Assembly (NCBI GenBank): GCA_002256245.1
Contig: NKIU01000004.1
Coordinates: forward strand, 326,494 to 390,493
Source: Pseudorhodobacter sp. PARRP1
Lineage (GTDB): Bacteria > Pseudomonadota > Alphaproteobacteria > Rhodobacterales > Rhodobacteraceae
Reading direction: 5' to 3'
DNA: 64,000 nt
Under the pieces are notes generated by a model. The model was not told the origin of the DNA. It worked only from the letters and a program-made list of their open reading frames with translations, and did not search any database. The translations under genes were made by a program, and so were the position numbers. Numbering within the stretch: position 1 is the first letter of the stretch; each line of letters opens with the position of its first letter. Positions 18,768-28,527 of this stretch are shown piece by piece.

Positions 18768-19492
18768 GCCAGCCTTTCGCGCGACAGCAGCGCCTGCACG
18801 CGACGGGCGCGGATTTCGGTGCGGGTGCGCAACAGCACCAAGGTGACGAACAAAAGGATAAAGCCCGCGATGCAGACATAAAGCGGGGTGGAATAGACAT
18901 CGGCCACATGCTCTTCGCGGTCAAGCGACAGGCTGGCGCCCTGATGCAGCCCTTGGTTCCAGAACAGCACCGCATAGCGCGACAGAAACGCAAACACAGA
19001 CCCCACGATACACAGCACCGATGTCAGATCAGCCGCGGTATCGGGGTCTTCCACCGCTTCCCACAGCGCAATATAGCCCAGATAGAACAGCGCGAGGATC
19101 AGGAAAGATGTCAGGCGCGGGTCCCATGCCCACCAGGTGCCCCACATTGGCTGGCCCCAAATTGCGCCGGTGACAAGGCCGATCAGGGTGAAGGTCAGCC
19201 CCACCGGGGCCGCCGCTTTTGCCGACAACGCGCTGACGTGGTGACGGCGGATCAACCAGATCAGCGAGGCCACCAGCATCATCATCCACGCCGAAATCGC
19301 CATCATCGCGCTTGGCACATGCAGGTAGATGATCTTGACGGTCGAGCCGAACTTGTCGGCATCGGGCGTGAAAAACGCGCCCCAGATCAAGCCCACCACA
19401 AGGCAGACCAAAGCCGCCGCCGTCACCCAAGGCAGCAGCACGCCCGAGGTTTGCATGAACCGCTTGGGGTTCGCGTATTCCCAGATCGACAT
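18764..19492 (-). CDS. ccmC: Haem exporter/transfer protein CcmC
   Basis: A 242-residue six-helix membrane protein that loads haem onto CcmE during system I cytochrome c maturation. The tryptophan-rich WWD motif is seen in WGTWWAWDPRLTSFLIL, with haem-ligand histidines in YLHVPSAMM and near RRHHVSALSAKA. The start MSIWEYANPKRFMQTSG at 19492 is typical and has GAGG upstream; two further in-frame ATGs lie 6 and 12 bp earlier. Confidence 0.95.
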   Translation of the reverse strand: MSIWEYANPKRFMQTSGVLLPWVTAAALVCLVVGLIWGAFFTPDADKFGSTVKIIYLHVPSAMMAISAWMMMLVASLIWLIRRHHVSALSAKAAAPVGLTFTLIGLVTGAIWGQPMWGTWWAWDPRLTSFLILALFYLGYIALWEAVEDPDTAADLTSVLCIVGSVFAFLSRYAVLFWNQGLHQGASLSLDREEHVADVYSTPLYVCIAGFILLFVTLVLLRTRTEIRARRVQALLSRERLA

Positions 19493-19516
19493 CGTCATCC
19501 TCATTCTAGCATCGCC

Positions 19517-20173
19517 CTACCGCAGGTTGACGCGGATCGCCGCCGCCGAGGCAAACGGCAGCAAAGCCACCGCCCCGGCTGTGATCCCGGCAAGCAGCGC
19601 CAAAGGTGTGCCTACCGCCAAACCTTGCGCGCCGCGCTTCACAACTTCGGCACCGAAAATCAGCGTGGGCATGTAAAGCGGCAGCACCAGCAGGCTGATC
19701 AGCAACCCGCCCCGCTTCACCGCCACCGTCAACGCCGCCCCAAACGCCCCTATGACCGACAGCGCCGGGGTCCCCAGCGCCAAAGACACCACCAGCCACA
19801 GATAGCCCGCAACCGGCAGGTTCAACAGCAGCCCCATCACCGGGGCCACCAGCACCAAAGGCAGCCCCGTCACCAGCCAATGCGCGCAGGATTTCACCGC
19901 CACCACCGCTTCCAAAGGCATCGGCGAGGTTGCCAGCAGATCAAGACTGCCATCTTCGTAATCCAGCGCGAAGATGCGGTCGAGCGACAAAAGACAGGCC
20001 AGAAGGGCGCCCACCCACAGGATGCCCGGCGCTATTCTGGCCAGCACGCCGGACTCTGGCCCAACGCCCAACGGCACAATCACCGCCACCAGCAGGAAAA
20101 ACGCCAGCGCCAAGCCAAAGCCACCGCCCGCCCGCATCGCAAGCCGCAGATCGCGCAGCAACAGCGCGATCAT
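19517..20173 (-). CDS. ccmB: Haem exporter permease CcmB
   Basis: A 218-residue six-helix membrane subunit of the CcmAB ABC transporter, needed to release holo-CcmE. The N-terminal block [15 protein letters not shown], the loop [21 protein letters not shown] and the segment [13 protein letters not shown] are typical of CcmB. It overlaps ccmA by 4 bp. Confidence 0.95.
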   Translation of the reverse strand: MIALLLRDLRLAMRAGGGFGLALAFFLLVAVIVPLGVGPESGVLARIAPGILWVGALLACLLSLDRIFALDYEDGSLDLLATSPMPLEAVVAVKSCAHWLVTGLPLVLVAPVMGLLLNLPVAGYLWLVVSLALGTPALSVIGAFGAALTVAVKRGGLLISLLVLPLYMPTLIFGAEVVKRGAQGLAVGTPLALLAGITAGAVALLPFASAAAIRVNLR

Positions 20174-20790
20174 TCGAAGGCCTCATCGAACGCGCCGATA
20201 TGCGCCCGGCCGGGTTGCGCCTTGAACGGGGTCAGGTCCAGCACCTCGGCCTCTAAGCCAAGGTCGATGTGGCTGGCGATCAGCGCCGATCCGCCCGCGC
20301 CCAGGTGCCGCGCCACTACGCCCGCGAACAGCGCAACCGATGCTGTGTCCAGCGACACCGTCGGCTCGTCCAGCAGCCAGATCGGCCGCCCCGTCACCAA
20401 CAACCGCGCAAGGCCCAACCGACGCTTTTGCCCCGCCGACAGATGTGCGGCCCGCCGATTGGCCAAGGCCTCAAGGTTCATCGCAGCCATCGCCGCAGGC
20501 ACGCCATGCGTGCCATAAGCTGCCGCCCAGAACGCAAGGTTCTCGGCCACGCTCAGCACCGCCTTGACGCCATCGGCGTGCGCGCCGTAGGCCACAGCCT
20601 CGGGCGCAACCGTCACCTCACCGCCAACGGGCGGCTGCAATCCAGCCAATGTGCGCAGCAGAGTGGTTTTGCCGATGCCGTTGGGGCCGCGCAGCACCAA
20701 GGCCCGCCCCGGCAACAGCCGGAACGTCACCCCTTGCAACACCGTCACACCGCCACGCGCCACGGCAAGATCACGCACCTGCATTTCCAT
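20170..20790 (-). CDS. ccmA: Haem exporter ATP-binding protein CcmA
   Basis: A 206-residue ABC ATPase powering the CcmAB complex. Walker A is [11 protein letters not shown], the signature is [15 protein letters not shown] and Walker B is [12 protein letters not shown]. It is the first gene of ccmABCDG-orf on the minus strand. In related genomes this operon usually follows secDF and the Mth938-like gene directly; here an oppositely oriented aldo/keto reductase gene lies between. Confidence 0.95.
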   Translation of the reverse strand: MEMQVRDLAVARGGVTVLQGVTFRLLPGRALVLRGPNGIGKTTLLRTLAGLQPPVGGEVTVAPEAVAYGAHADGVKAVLSVAENLAFWAAAYGTHGVPAAMAAMNLEALANRRAAHLSAGQKRRLGLARLLVTGRPIWLLDEPTVSLDTASVALFAGVVARHLGAGGSALIASHIDLGLEAEVLDLTPFKAQPGRAHIGAFDEAFE

Positions 20791-20889
20791 CCCCCACCCC
20801 TAACCCATCGCCGAGGTTGCGAAAAGGCCCTGCGACAGCATGGCCTTTCCCGCGCTGCCCCCTATATTGCCCGCAAACAGGAGACTTGC

Positions 20890-21882
20890 ATGACCCTATC
20901 CACCACCACCTTCGGGCGCACCGGTAAAACCACCACCCGCCTTGGCTTTGGCGCTTGGGCCATCGGCGGCACCTGGGGCGAGGTTTCGCTGACCGATGCC
21001 AAGGCCGCCCTGCACGCCAGCCTTGACGCAGGTGTCAGCTTTATCGACACCGCCGATGTTTATGGCGATGGCCGCTCGGAGCGGATCATCCGCGAGGTTC
21101 TGGCCGAACGTGGTGGAGAGCGGCCGTTTGTGGCGACCAAAGCCGGGCGTCGCCTGAACCCGCATGTGGCCGAAGCCTATACCGGGGCCGCGATTGAGGC
21201 GTTTATCGACCGCTCGTTGCAGAACCTTGGCGTGGACTGTCTTGACCTTGTGCAACTGCACTGCCCGCCGACCCCGGTTTACAGCAACCCCGCGATGTTT
21301 GCGGCATTGGATGCGATCAAGGCCAAGGGCAAAATCGCGGCCTATGGCGTGTCGGTTGAAACCATTGCCGAGGCGATGACGGCCATTCAGAACCCCGGCG
21401 TGGTCTCGGTGCAGATCATCTACAACCTGTTCCGCCAGCGCCCTGCCGAGGCGTTTTTCAAGGCCGCACAGGCGCAGAACGTCGCCGTGATCGTGCGTGT
21501 GCCGCTTGCCTCGGGCCTGCTGACCGGCAAAATGACCGCGCAAAGCCAATTCGCCGCCGATGACCACCGCGCGTTTAACCGCAACGGCGAGGCGTTCGAC
21601 AAGGGTGAGACATTCTCGGGCGTGCCCTACGACATCGCGTTGCAAGCGGTCGAGGAATTGCGCCCGCTGGTGCCGCAAGGCGCGACCATGGCCGAGTTTG
21701 CGCTGCGCTGGATTTTGATGGAAGACGCCGTGACGGTGGTGATCCCCGGCGCGAAATCGCCTGTGCAGGCGCAGGCCAATGCCAAGGCCGATACGCTCGC
21801 CCCGCTGCCGGCCGCGACCATGGACAAAGCGCGCGAGATCTACGCAAGGCTGATCGCCCCGGAAGTGCACCATCTGTGGTGA
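20890..21882 (+). CDS. Aldo/keto reductase
   Basis: A 330-residue NADPH-dependent aldo/keto reductase with a TIM-barrel fold. The catalytic tetrad is recognisable: Asp and Tyr in IDTADVYGDGRSE, Lys in FVATKAGRR, and His in LVQLHCPPTP. The coenzyme-binding end keeps VIPGAKSPVQAQANA. The substrate is not predictable. The start at 20890 (MTLSTTTFGRTGK) follows an AGGAGA-like site. It reads opposite to both neighbours, interrupting the sec-ccm gene order. Confidence 0.9.
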   Translation: MTLSTTTFGRTGKTTTRLGFGAWAIGGTWGEVSLTDAKAALHASLDAGVSFIDTADVYGDGRSERIIREVLAERGGERPFVATKAGRRLNPHVAEAYTGAAIEAFIDRSLQNLGVDCLDLVQLHCPPTPVYSNPAMFAALDAIKAKGKIAAYGVSVETIAEAMTAIQNPGVVSVQIIYNLFRQRPAEAFFKAAQAQNVAVIVRVPLASGLLTGKMTAQSQFAADDHRAFNRNGEAFDKGETFSGVPYDIALQAVEELRPLVPQGATMAEFALRWILMEDAVTVVIPGAKSPVQAQANAKADTLAPLPAATMDKAREIYARLIAPEVHHLW

Positions 21883-21894
21883 GGGCGGCCTACA

Positions 21895-21940
21895 CTGGCC
21901 GGGAATAGCCGATCCTCCAGTGGAGGATTGGCCCCGGCCA
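21895..21940. repeat. Imperfect inverted repeat after aldo/keto reductase
   Basis: TGGCCGGG...GATCCTCC pairs with GGAGGATT...CCCGGCCA across a very small loop, making a long imperfect hairpin just past the aldo/keto reductase stop. It may be a terminator or transcript stabiliser. Confidence 0.5.
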
Positions 21941-22040
21941 TTTGGGAACATGTCATCCAAACCGTATCCGCCATCACCGACCGAGGGCAGCGCCTGACCT
22001 GGCGGGCGTGAAGCGCCTGACAGAGGCAGGGCAGGCGCTG

Positions 22041-22070
22041 CCCGGTGGCTTTGGGCCACCGGGTGTTTGC
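22041..22070 (+). terminator. Probable intrinsic terminator
   Basis: CCCGGTGGC/GCCACCGGG, a perfect 9-bp stem with loop TTTGG, is followed by TGTTTGC. It lies about 160 bp after the aldo/keto reductase gene and could end its transcript. Confidence 0.6.
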
Positions 22071-22130
22071 TTCACAGATGTTCCACTTAGCAGCTGCAAT
22101 GGCACCTGCCACATGCTTTGCAGCTTAGGC

Positions 22131-22484
22131 TTAAACCGGCAGCACGGCCGCCGCGATCCGCCGACCCTCGCCCAGCAGCACGTTATAGGTCCGGCAGGCG
22201 GCGGGGGTGTTCATCGGCTCCACGCCAATACCCTGCGCCTCCAAAGCATCGCGGAACGCCCGTGGCACCACAGCGATATCCGCGCCCAGACCCAGCAGCA
22301 GCACGTCGATCTTGCCCACCAATGACAACGGCCCCGCGCTGTCGGCAATGCCGCCCCAAGCCCCGGCATCCCATGGCGTGATCAGGCTTGGCCCGCGCAG
22401 GATATGCGTGCCAACCCGGAAGAACCCCGGGCCATAGCCCTCAATCGCCAAAGCTGCGCCATAGGTGATTTCTGTCAGCCGCAT
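22131..22484 (-). CDS. Mth938-like domain protein (DUF498)
   Basis: A 117-residue single-domain protein of the Mth938/NDUFAF3-like family. Recognisable are the GYGPGFFRVG turn, the segment VDVLLLGLGAD-like (IDVLLLGLGADIAVV) and GIGVEPMNTPAACRTYNVLLGEGRRIAAAVLP. Mitochondrial relatives assist complex I assembly, but the bacterial role is not established. It is downstream of secF on the same strand, the usual alphaproteobacterial arrangement. Confidence 0.85.
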   Translation of the reverse strand: MRLTEITYGAALAIEGYGPGFFRVGTHILRGPSLITPWDAGAWGGIADSAGPLSLVGKIDVLLLGLGADIAVVPRAFRDALEAQGIGVEPMNTPAACRTYNVLLGEGRRIAAAVLPV

Positions 22485-22535
22485 TGCACATGCCTTTCAG
22501 ACCAAAGCTGCCGCCCGTCGGGCGACAGGTAGAAA

Positions 22536-23513
22536 TCAAGCGTCGATGTTGGCGAATTCGTGGTCCGAAGGCTTGCCGCCCTTCGGCTTTTCGCTGCGAT
22601 CGAGCCCGATCATCAACACGATGTTTTTGGCGACATAGACCGACGAATAGGTGCCAAGCAGCACGCCCATGAAGATCGCGAACGAAAAGCCACGGATCAC
22701 ATCGCCGCCAAACACCATCATCGAGCCGACCGCGATCAGGGTGGTGATCGAGGTCATAAGCGTCCGGCTTAAGGTTTCGTTCACCGACAGGTTCATCACA
22801 TCGCGCAGCGGCATGGTCTTGTATTTCACAAGGTTTTCCCGCAGCCGGTCAAACACCACCACCGTGTCGTTGATCGAATAGCCCAGAATCGTCAGCAAAG
22901 CCGCCACGATGGTCAGATCAAACTTGATCTGGAAAAACGCGAAAATGCCGATGGTGATGAACACGTCATGCAGCAGCGCCAGCACGCCACCAAGCGCAAA
23001 CTGCCATTCGAACCGCATCCAGATATACAGCATGATGCCGATGGAGGTGACCGCCACCGCAAGGATCGAGGAATACACCAACTCGCCCGATACTTTCGGC
23101 CCGACGGTTTCCTCGGACACAAACTTGATCGCCGGATCATATTTGCTCAGCGCCACCTTCACCTGCGCCAGCGCGTCTTCACTGACGGCCTCATCCTTGT
23201 CGGCCGAGGAAATGCGGATCATCGCCACATGCTGATCCGCCCGGAACGACGGATCGAACACTTCGGTGATCACCACATCCCCCAGCGGCAATCCCTCCAT
23301 CGCCTTGCGGTAGCCGCCGACATCAACGCTTTGCGTCGAATCGGTGCGCAGCGTGGTGCCGCCCTTGAAGTCGATGCCGTAGTTCAGCCCCATGGTGCCC
23401 CAGAACAGGAACGCCGCCAGCATCAGCAGCATAGAGCCGCCAAAGGTGATCCATTGATGCCGGAAAAAGTCGAAATTGGTTTTCTCGGGTGCAAGTCGCA
23501 AACGCCAAGCCAT
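22536..23513 (-). CDS. secF: Protein translocase subunit SecF
   Basis: A 325-residue six-helix subunit of SecDF, which uses the proton gradient to help pull proteins across the inner membrane. The periplasmic start motif GLNYGIDFKGGTTLR and the membrane signature GYSINDTVVVFDRLREN are diagnostic. It lies 11 bp downstream of secD. Confidence 0.97.
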   Translation of the reverse strand: MAWRLRLAPEKTNFDFFRHQWITFGGSMLLMLAAFLFWGTMGLNYGIDFKGGTTLRTDSTQSVDVGGYRKAMEGLPLGDVVITEVFDPSFRADQHVAMIRISSADKDEAVSEDALAQVKVALSKYDPAIKFVSEETVGPKVSGELVYSSILAVAVTSIGIMLYIWMRFEWQFALGGVLALLHDVFITIGIFAFFQIKFDLTIVAALLTILGYSINDTVVVFDRLRENLVKYKTMPLRDVMNLSVNETLSRTLMTSITTLIAVGSMMVFGGDVIRGFSFAIFMGVLLGTYSSVYVAKNIVLMIGLDRSEKPKGGKPSDHEFANIDA

Positions 23514-23524
23514 GAGTTTTCTCC

Positions 23525-25192
23525 TTACACCACAATTTCTTTGGGCTGACGCCAGTTGAACCAGACCGAGATGATCAACCGCGTCACCAACAGGGCGGTG
23601 AATACCGAGGTGATGATGCCGATGCCCAAGGTAACCGCAAAGCCGCGCACGGGCCCGGCCCCCAGGAAGAACAACACCGCGGCGGTGATCAAGGTGGTGA
23701 TGTTGGCATCGACAATTGCCGACATCGCCCGCTCATAGCCAATCTCAATCGCCCGCGCCGTGGTTTTATGGATGCGCAATTCCTCGCGTATCCGTTCATA
23801 GACCAGCACGTTGGCATCCACCGCCATGCCGATGGTCAGCACGATACCGGCGATGCCGGGCAGCGTAAGTGTGCCGCCAATCGCCGACAGCACCGCGAAA
23901 ATCAGCGCCATGTTGATCACCAGCGCCAAATTGGCGAACAGACCGAACAAACCGTAAGACGCCAGCATGAACAGCGACACCGCCACCATACCGATGATCG
24001 CGGCGGTTTTGCCGGCATCAATGCTGTCTTGCCCCAATTCCGGGCCAATCGTGCGTTCTTCAAGGAAGTTCATCTTCGCAGGCAAGGCCCCTGCCCGCAA
24101 CAGCACCGCCAGATTGGTCGATTCGTCCAAGGTGAAATTGCCGGTGATGATGCCAGAGCCGCCTTGGATGGCGCTTTGGATCGTGGGGGCCGAAATCACC
24201 TTGTCATCCAGCACAATCGCAAACGGCTGGCCGATGTTGGCCGAGGTGTATTCGCCAAACTTCCGCGCGCCCGAGACGTTGAACTTGAAGCTGACCGCAG
24301 GCCGCCCGTTCTGGTCAAACGACGGCTGCGCATCGGTCAATTCCTCGCCCGACACCACCGGCTCATCGGCGACGATGTAATAGACGTCTTTCTCGTCCGA
24401 CGACGCCAGCAGCGAATTGCGCGGGCCGGGATCGGTGGCGGGGTTGGTGGTGCGCCCCACCACGGTGTTGAAAGTCAGCTTCGCGGTGGTGCCGATGATC
24501 GCCTTCAATTCAGCAGCCGAGCCAAGACCCGGCACCTGAATCAAAATCCGGTCAGTGCCCTCGCGCTGGATCGTGGGTTCGCGCGTGCCCACCGCATCGA
24601 CGCGGCGGCGGATGATCTCAAGGCTTTGCTGCATGGTGCGTGTATCCGTCGCCACCCGCTCGGGCTCGGACAGTTGCACCACGATTTCCTGACCCTCGGC
24701 GGTGACTTCCAGATCCTTCTGGCCCACCCCTGTCAGGCTCGCGACCGGGGTCGCCAAGGCCTGCACCTTGGCAACAGCCGCCGCCATGCCATCGGCGTTG
24801 CCCACCGACACCCGCAGCACCCCCGGCACCGACGGCATCCGCCGCACAGCACCGACCTGATCGCGCACATCACGCAAAGCGTCGCGCACATCCGGCCACA
24901 GGCTGTCGATGCGTTGGGCATAGACATCTGCCACCTGCACTTCGGCCAGCAAATGCGCACCGCCACGCAAATCCAGACCGAGATTGACCAGATTGCTGGG
25001 CAGGAACGACGGCCACTCTGCAAGAGCAGCGCTTTGCTCTGGCGTCGCCGCCCCAGCACTTGCCGCGATCGCTGTGGCCGCATCATTATGCGCCTCGACT
25101 TGGCGGTAGAACAGGTTGGGAGCTGCGCCAACGATACCCCAGGCGCACAGCGCAAGGATCAGAAGGCGCTTCCACAGCGGCGAATAAAGCAT
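23525..25192 (-). CDS. secD: Protein translocase subunit SecD
   Basis: A 555-residue SecD with a large periplasmic domain and six helices. GLDLRGGAHLL is the conserved D1 motif, and VDANVLVYERIREELR carries the conserved transmembrane Asp-containing segment involved in proton coupling. Length and order (yajC-secD-secF) are normal. Confidence 0.97.
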   Translation of the reverse strand: MLYSPLWKRLLILALCAWGIVGAAPNLFYRQVEAHNDAATAIAASAGAATPEQSAALAEWPSFLPSNLVNLGLDLRGGAHLLAEVQVADVYAQRIDSLWPDVRDALRDVRDQVGAVRRMPSVPGVLRVSVGNADGMAAAVAKVQALATPVASLTGVGQKDLEVTAEGQEIVVQLSEPERVATDTRTMQQSLEIIRRRVDAVGTREPTIQREGTDRILIQVPGLGSAAELKAIIGTTAKLTFNTVVGRTTNPATDPGPRNSLLASSDEKDVYYIVADEPVVSGEELTDAQPSFDQNGRPAVSFKFNVSGARKFGEYTSANIGQPFAIVLDDKVISAPTIQSAIQGGSGIITGNFTLDESTNLAVLLRAGALPAKMNFLEERTIGPELGQDSIDAGKTAAIIGMVAVSLFMLASYGLFGLFANLALVINMALIFAVLSAIGGTLTLPGIAGIVLTIGMAVDANVLVYERIREELRIHKTTARAIEIGYERAMSAIVDANITTLITAAVLFFLGAGPVRGFAVTLGIGIITSVFTALLVTRLIISVWFNWRQPKEIVV

Positions 25193-25257
25193 GATGTGTG
25201 TCTCGGGTTGGGGTCGGGATCGTTGATGGCAGGCCGGATGGCCAGAGGGTCAGAACA

Positions 25258-25590
25258 TCACGCGGTTTTTGCAGGCTCGGTCTTGTTCATCACCTGCGCA
25301 ATGGTGTGGCGCGGCATTTTCACCTTCACACCTTCGGCGATTTCCACCTCAAGCACGCCATCGTCGCCCACTTTGGTGACTTTGCCGATGATGCCGCCTT
25401 GGGTCAGCACCTGATCGCCACGGCGCAAGCCATCGACCATCGCCTTCAGATCCTTCATCTTCTTTTGCTGCGGACGGATCAGCAGAAAATACATGATCGC
25501 AAAGATCAGAACCAGCGGCAGGAACGAAGCAAAAGCCGAACCTGCACCAGCAGCACCAGCGGTTTGCGCGAAAGCGGGGGTCACGAACAT
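25258..25590 (-). CDS. yajC: Preprotein translocase subunit YajC
   Basis: A 110-residue small membrane protein that associates with SecDF. One membrane helix (FLPLVLIFAIMYFLLIRPQ) is followed by QQKKMKDLKAMVDGLRRGDQVLTQGGIIGKV, the family hallmark. The start at 25590 (MFVTPAFAQ) has AGAGGA upstream; in-frame codons further up are GC-rich leader. It is the first gene of the yajC-secD-secF operon. Confidence 0.95.
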   Translation of the reverse strand: MFVTPAFAQTAGAAGAGSAFASFLPLVLIFAIMYFLLIRPQQKKMKDLKAMVDGLRRGDQVLTQGGIIGKVTKVGDDGVLEVEIAEGVKVKMPRHTIAQVMNKTEPAKTA

Positions 25591-25785
25591 GGAAGTCCTC
25601 TCATTTGGGGGCATTTCCCCCTGATTTGTCGGCGGGCACCCTAGCCGCGCTGCGGCGGATAGGCAAGGCAACGCCGATTTAAGCGCTTTGGCGCGCCATA
25701 CCAGCCCGAAGGGTAATTTTCTGCGCAATTTGTGTTTGATACGCTTGCAAAGATCACGCCCATTTCGGGCGATAAGGAGACGCCC

Positions 25786-26013
25786 GTGCCCTATGTCAAA
25801 GTCGAAATCGCCAAAGGCATCGCCTCGGTCGATCAAAAACGCGCAGTGATCCGGGGCATGACCGAGGTGCTGGTCAAGGAATTGGGGCGCAACCCCGAAT
25901 ATATTTTCGTGGTGATCGACGAGATTGACACCGACAACTGGGGCCGCAAAGGCCAGTCACTCAGCGATCTGTGGCAAGCGGCCAATCCCGACGCGGCTAC
26001 AAAAACCGATTGA
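25786..26013 (+). CDS. 4-oxalocrotonate tautomerase family protein
   Basis: A 75-residue tautomerase. In this superfamily the N-terminal proline, exposed after removal of the start Met, is the general base. The GTG at 25786 is chosen as start because the next codon is Pro (PYVKVEIAKGIAS) and AAGGAGA lies 5 bp upstream. An earlier in-frame ATG at 25732 would bury this proline. RNPEYIFVVIDEIDTDNWG matches the family's second half. The substrate is unknown. Confidence 0.88.
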   Translation: MPYVKVEIAKGIASVDQKRAVIRGMTEVLVKELGRNPEYIFVVIDEIDTDNWGRKGQSLSDLWQAANPDAATKTD

Positions 26014-26917
26014 CCCACGGCACGCGTTGCAAGGCCGCGGTCAGCGCCCATGCCAGAGCAAAGGCGAATATGGCGGCAAAGCTGCGGTCAACGGTTTCCG
26101 AAAACAGCTTGAACGCCACCAGCATCGTCGCGGGGTGCAAAAGGTAGATGCCAAAGGCAAAGCCCGCCAGCCAGGTGGGCCAGCTTCCCTTGATAGTCAC
26201 GCGCCAAACTGCCTCAAAGATCACCGCCACCAGGATCATCTGCACCGAGGCGAACTCGGGGCTGCGCTCATACAACACAGCGCTTGTCAGCGCCGCCGCC
26301 GCAATCGCAGGCCAAACCAGCCCCATCCGCTTGCCCGCCGCCAGCACCGCGCCAAACCAGAACAGCGGCAGCGAGAAAAACCACTGCGGCAGCGGCTGCG
26401 GAAAGCCTTCCGGATTGATGAACCACGCCTGCGGCGCCAGTTTTGCATGCAGCAAGCCCAGTGGGATCGACACCAGCACCAACACGACAGCGGCGATATA
26501 CATGCGCACGGGGCGGTCGATAAACCGCGACACCCACGGGATCGTGACCAGAAAGATCATCACGAACGGCAAAAACCACAAATGGATCGACGGGCCGATC
26601 AGCAGCGTCCACGGGTCTGACAGCAGGTGAAACGGTTCATCCGATACGATGTGATAGACGACCCAGTAAAACCCGCACCAGAACAACCACGGCAAGGCGA
26701 TGCGCTGCGCGCGTGACAGCCAGAAGCCCTTGCCATCCGACCGCTCAAACGACCCTACGGCCAGAAACGAGGTCAGCACCAGAAACAGCGCAAGCGCGGT
26801 ATAGCCGATGTCGGCATAAGGCGCGCGGGCATGGTCCCAGACAATGCCAAAGGCCGCCAAAAACCGCGCGAGGTCCACAGACCGTCGGTATCCCTGCTTT
26901 ACTGCTGCCTGTGCCAC
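25997..26917 (-). CDS. Acyltransferase 3 family membrane protein
   Basis: A 306-residue integral membrane protein of the OafA/acyltransferase-3 family, which moves acyl groups onto surface sugars or other envelope molecules. The family's catalytic His is in RFLAAFGIVWDHARAPY near the N-terminus. About ten hydrophobic helices follow, including HLWFLPFVMIFLVTIPW and FAFGIYLLHPATMLV, a family signature near the C-terminus. The acceptor is unknown. Its 3' end overlaps the tautomerase gene by 17 bp. Confidence 0.88.
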   Translation of the reverse strand: MAQAAVKQGYRRSVDLARFLAAFGIVWDHARAPYADIGYTALALFLVLTSFLAVGSFERSDGKGFWLSRAQRIALPWLFWCGFYWVVYHIVSDEPFHLLSDPWTLLIGPSIHLWFLPFVMIFLVTIPWVSRFIDRPVRMYIAAVVLVLVSIPLGLLHAKLAPQAWFINPEGFPQPLPQWFFSLPLFWFGAVLAAGKRMGLVWPAIAAAALTSAVLYERSPEFASVQMILVAVIFEAVWRVTIKGSWPTWLAGFAFGIYLLHPATMLVAFKLFSETVDRSFAAIFAFALAWALTAALQRVPWVNRFL

Positions 26918-27210
26918 ACTCTGCCCCGCGCCTCTCCATCGGCCTTAGCCTAATCCCACCGTTGCGCCTAGAGCAACTTCGGCAACTCTGCGTTTACAAA
27001 TCGCGCCAAAACGTTGCCTTGATCCCTACGTGGGCCGCGCGCGCAAAGTTGCACGCATGTTTGCAGAAGATGCGCCCGCAAACCACGATGCGCCCGGATA
27101 AGCCATTGATGTTGCGCAAATCGCGGTGTTTGCGGCGCATGGCCGCCTGCCCTTCCCCTACGCGCTCAAATCGGGCATAACCTGCGCATTCTGATTGCAA
27201 GAGGCCAGCC

Positions 27211-28500
27211 ATGCACGATATCCGCGCCATCCGCGACAACCCCGCCGCTTTTGAAGCAGCACTTGCACGCCGTGGCCTGTCGGGTATTTCGGCAACCATC
27301 CTGAAACTGGATGAAGCGCGGCGCAGCAAAATCCTCGCCTCGGAAACCGCGCAAGCCCTGCAAAACGCCGCCTCGAAAGAGGCAGGTGTCGCCAAGGGAC
27401 GCGGCAATGAGGCCGAGTTCAACCGCCTGCGCACGCTGGTGGCCGAGAAGAAATCCGAAGTGGCGGCCTTGGGGGCCGAGGCCGATCAGTTTGACCGCGA
27501 ATTGCGCGATCTGTTGATGGGACTGCCCAACCTCCCCCTCGCCGAGATCCCCGACGGTGCCGATGAAGACGGCAACGTGGAAATCCGCCGTTGGGGCAAC
27601 CCGCGCAATTTTGATTTCACCCCGCTGGAGCATTTCGACATCGCGGGCGTCAAACCGGGGATGGATTTCGAGACCGCCGCCAAACTGTCGGGCGCGCGGT
27701 TTGTGGTGCTGAAGGGGGCGGTGATCCGCGTGCACCGGGCGCTGTCGCAGATGATGCTCGACACCCATATCGAGGAGCACGGGCTGACCGAGACCTGGAC
27801 TCCGGTTCTGGTCAAGGAAGATGCGATGTATGGCACCAACCAGTTGCCGAAATTCGCCGAGGACAGCTATCAGACCACCAACGGCTGGTGGCTGATCCCA
27901 ACGTCGGAAGTCACGCTGACCAACTCGGTTGCAGGCGATGTGCTGGAAGAAGCCGCCCTGCCGATCCGCATGACGGCGCATACCCAATGCTTCCGCTCCG
28001 AGGCCGGGTCCGCGGGCAAGGACACCAGCGGCATGCTGCGCCAGCACCAGTTTGAAAAGGTCGAGATGGTGACGATCTGCACCCCCGACACCGCCCTGTC
28101 CGAACACGACCGCATGACCAACTGCGCGCAGGCGATTTTGGAAAAGCTGGAAATCCCCTATCGCACCATCGTGCTGTGCACGGGTGACATGGGCTTTGGC
28201 GCGCAGAAAACCCATGACCTTGAGGCTTGGCTGCCGGGGCAGAACAAGTATCGCGAGATTTCTTCCGTTTCCACCTGTGGGCAGTTTCAGGCACGGCGGA
28301 TGAATGCGCGCTTCAAGGTGCCGGGTGGCAAGCCCGAGTTTGTGGCAACCCTGAACGGCTCGGGCCTTGCGGTGGGGCGTTGCCTGATCGCGGTGCTGGA
28401 GAACGGCCAGCAGGCCGATGGCTCTGTCGATTTGCCAAAAGCGCTGCACCCCTATCTGCGCGGCAAGACCAGAATTTCGGCGGCGGGCGTTTTGGAGTGA
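27211..28500 (+). CDS. serS: Seryl-tRNA synthetase
   Basis: A 429-residue class II synthetase that charges tRNA-Ser. The N-terminal coiled-coil arm that holds the tRNA spans about residues 25-105 ([22 protein letters not shown] start). Motif 2 is [20 protein letters not shown], and motif 3 includes [17 protein letters not shown]. The 293-bp upstream region shows no T-box, as expected in Proteobacteria. The TspO-like gene follows after 27 bp. Confidence 0.97.
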   Translation: MHDIRAIRDNPAAFEAALARRGLSGISATILKLDEARRSKILASETAQALQNAASKEAGVAKGRGNEAEFNRLRTLVAEKKSEVAALGAEADQFDRELRDLLMGLPNLPLAEIPDGADEDGNVEIRRWGNPRNFDFTPLEHFDIAGVKPGMDFETAAKLSGARFVVLKGAVIRVHRALSQMMLDTHIEEHGLTETWTPVLVKEDAMYGTNQLPKFAEDSYQTTNGWWLIPTSEVTLTNSVAGDVLEEAALPIRMTAHTQCFRSEAGSAGKDTSGMLRQHQFEKVEMVTICTPDTALSEHDRMTNCAQAILEKLEIPYRTIVLCTGDMGFGAQKTHDLEAWLPGQNKYREISSVSTCGQFQARRMNARFKVPGGKPEFVATLNGSGLAVGRCLIAVLENGQQADGSVDLPKALHPYLRGKTRISAAGVLE

Positions 28501-28527
28501 ACCAAACCGCGGTTCAGGCGTAATCAC

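Noticed and set aside
17990..20518. 842-codon plus-strand frame opposite the ccm genes
   Set aside because: Extremely Arg/Gln/His-rich product, antisense to five well-supported ccm genes.
26918..27210. Possible leader RNA or T-box before serS
   Set aside because: No T-box or specifier-loop features, and T-boxes are not expected in Proteobacteria.
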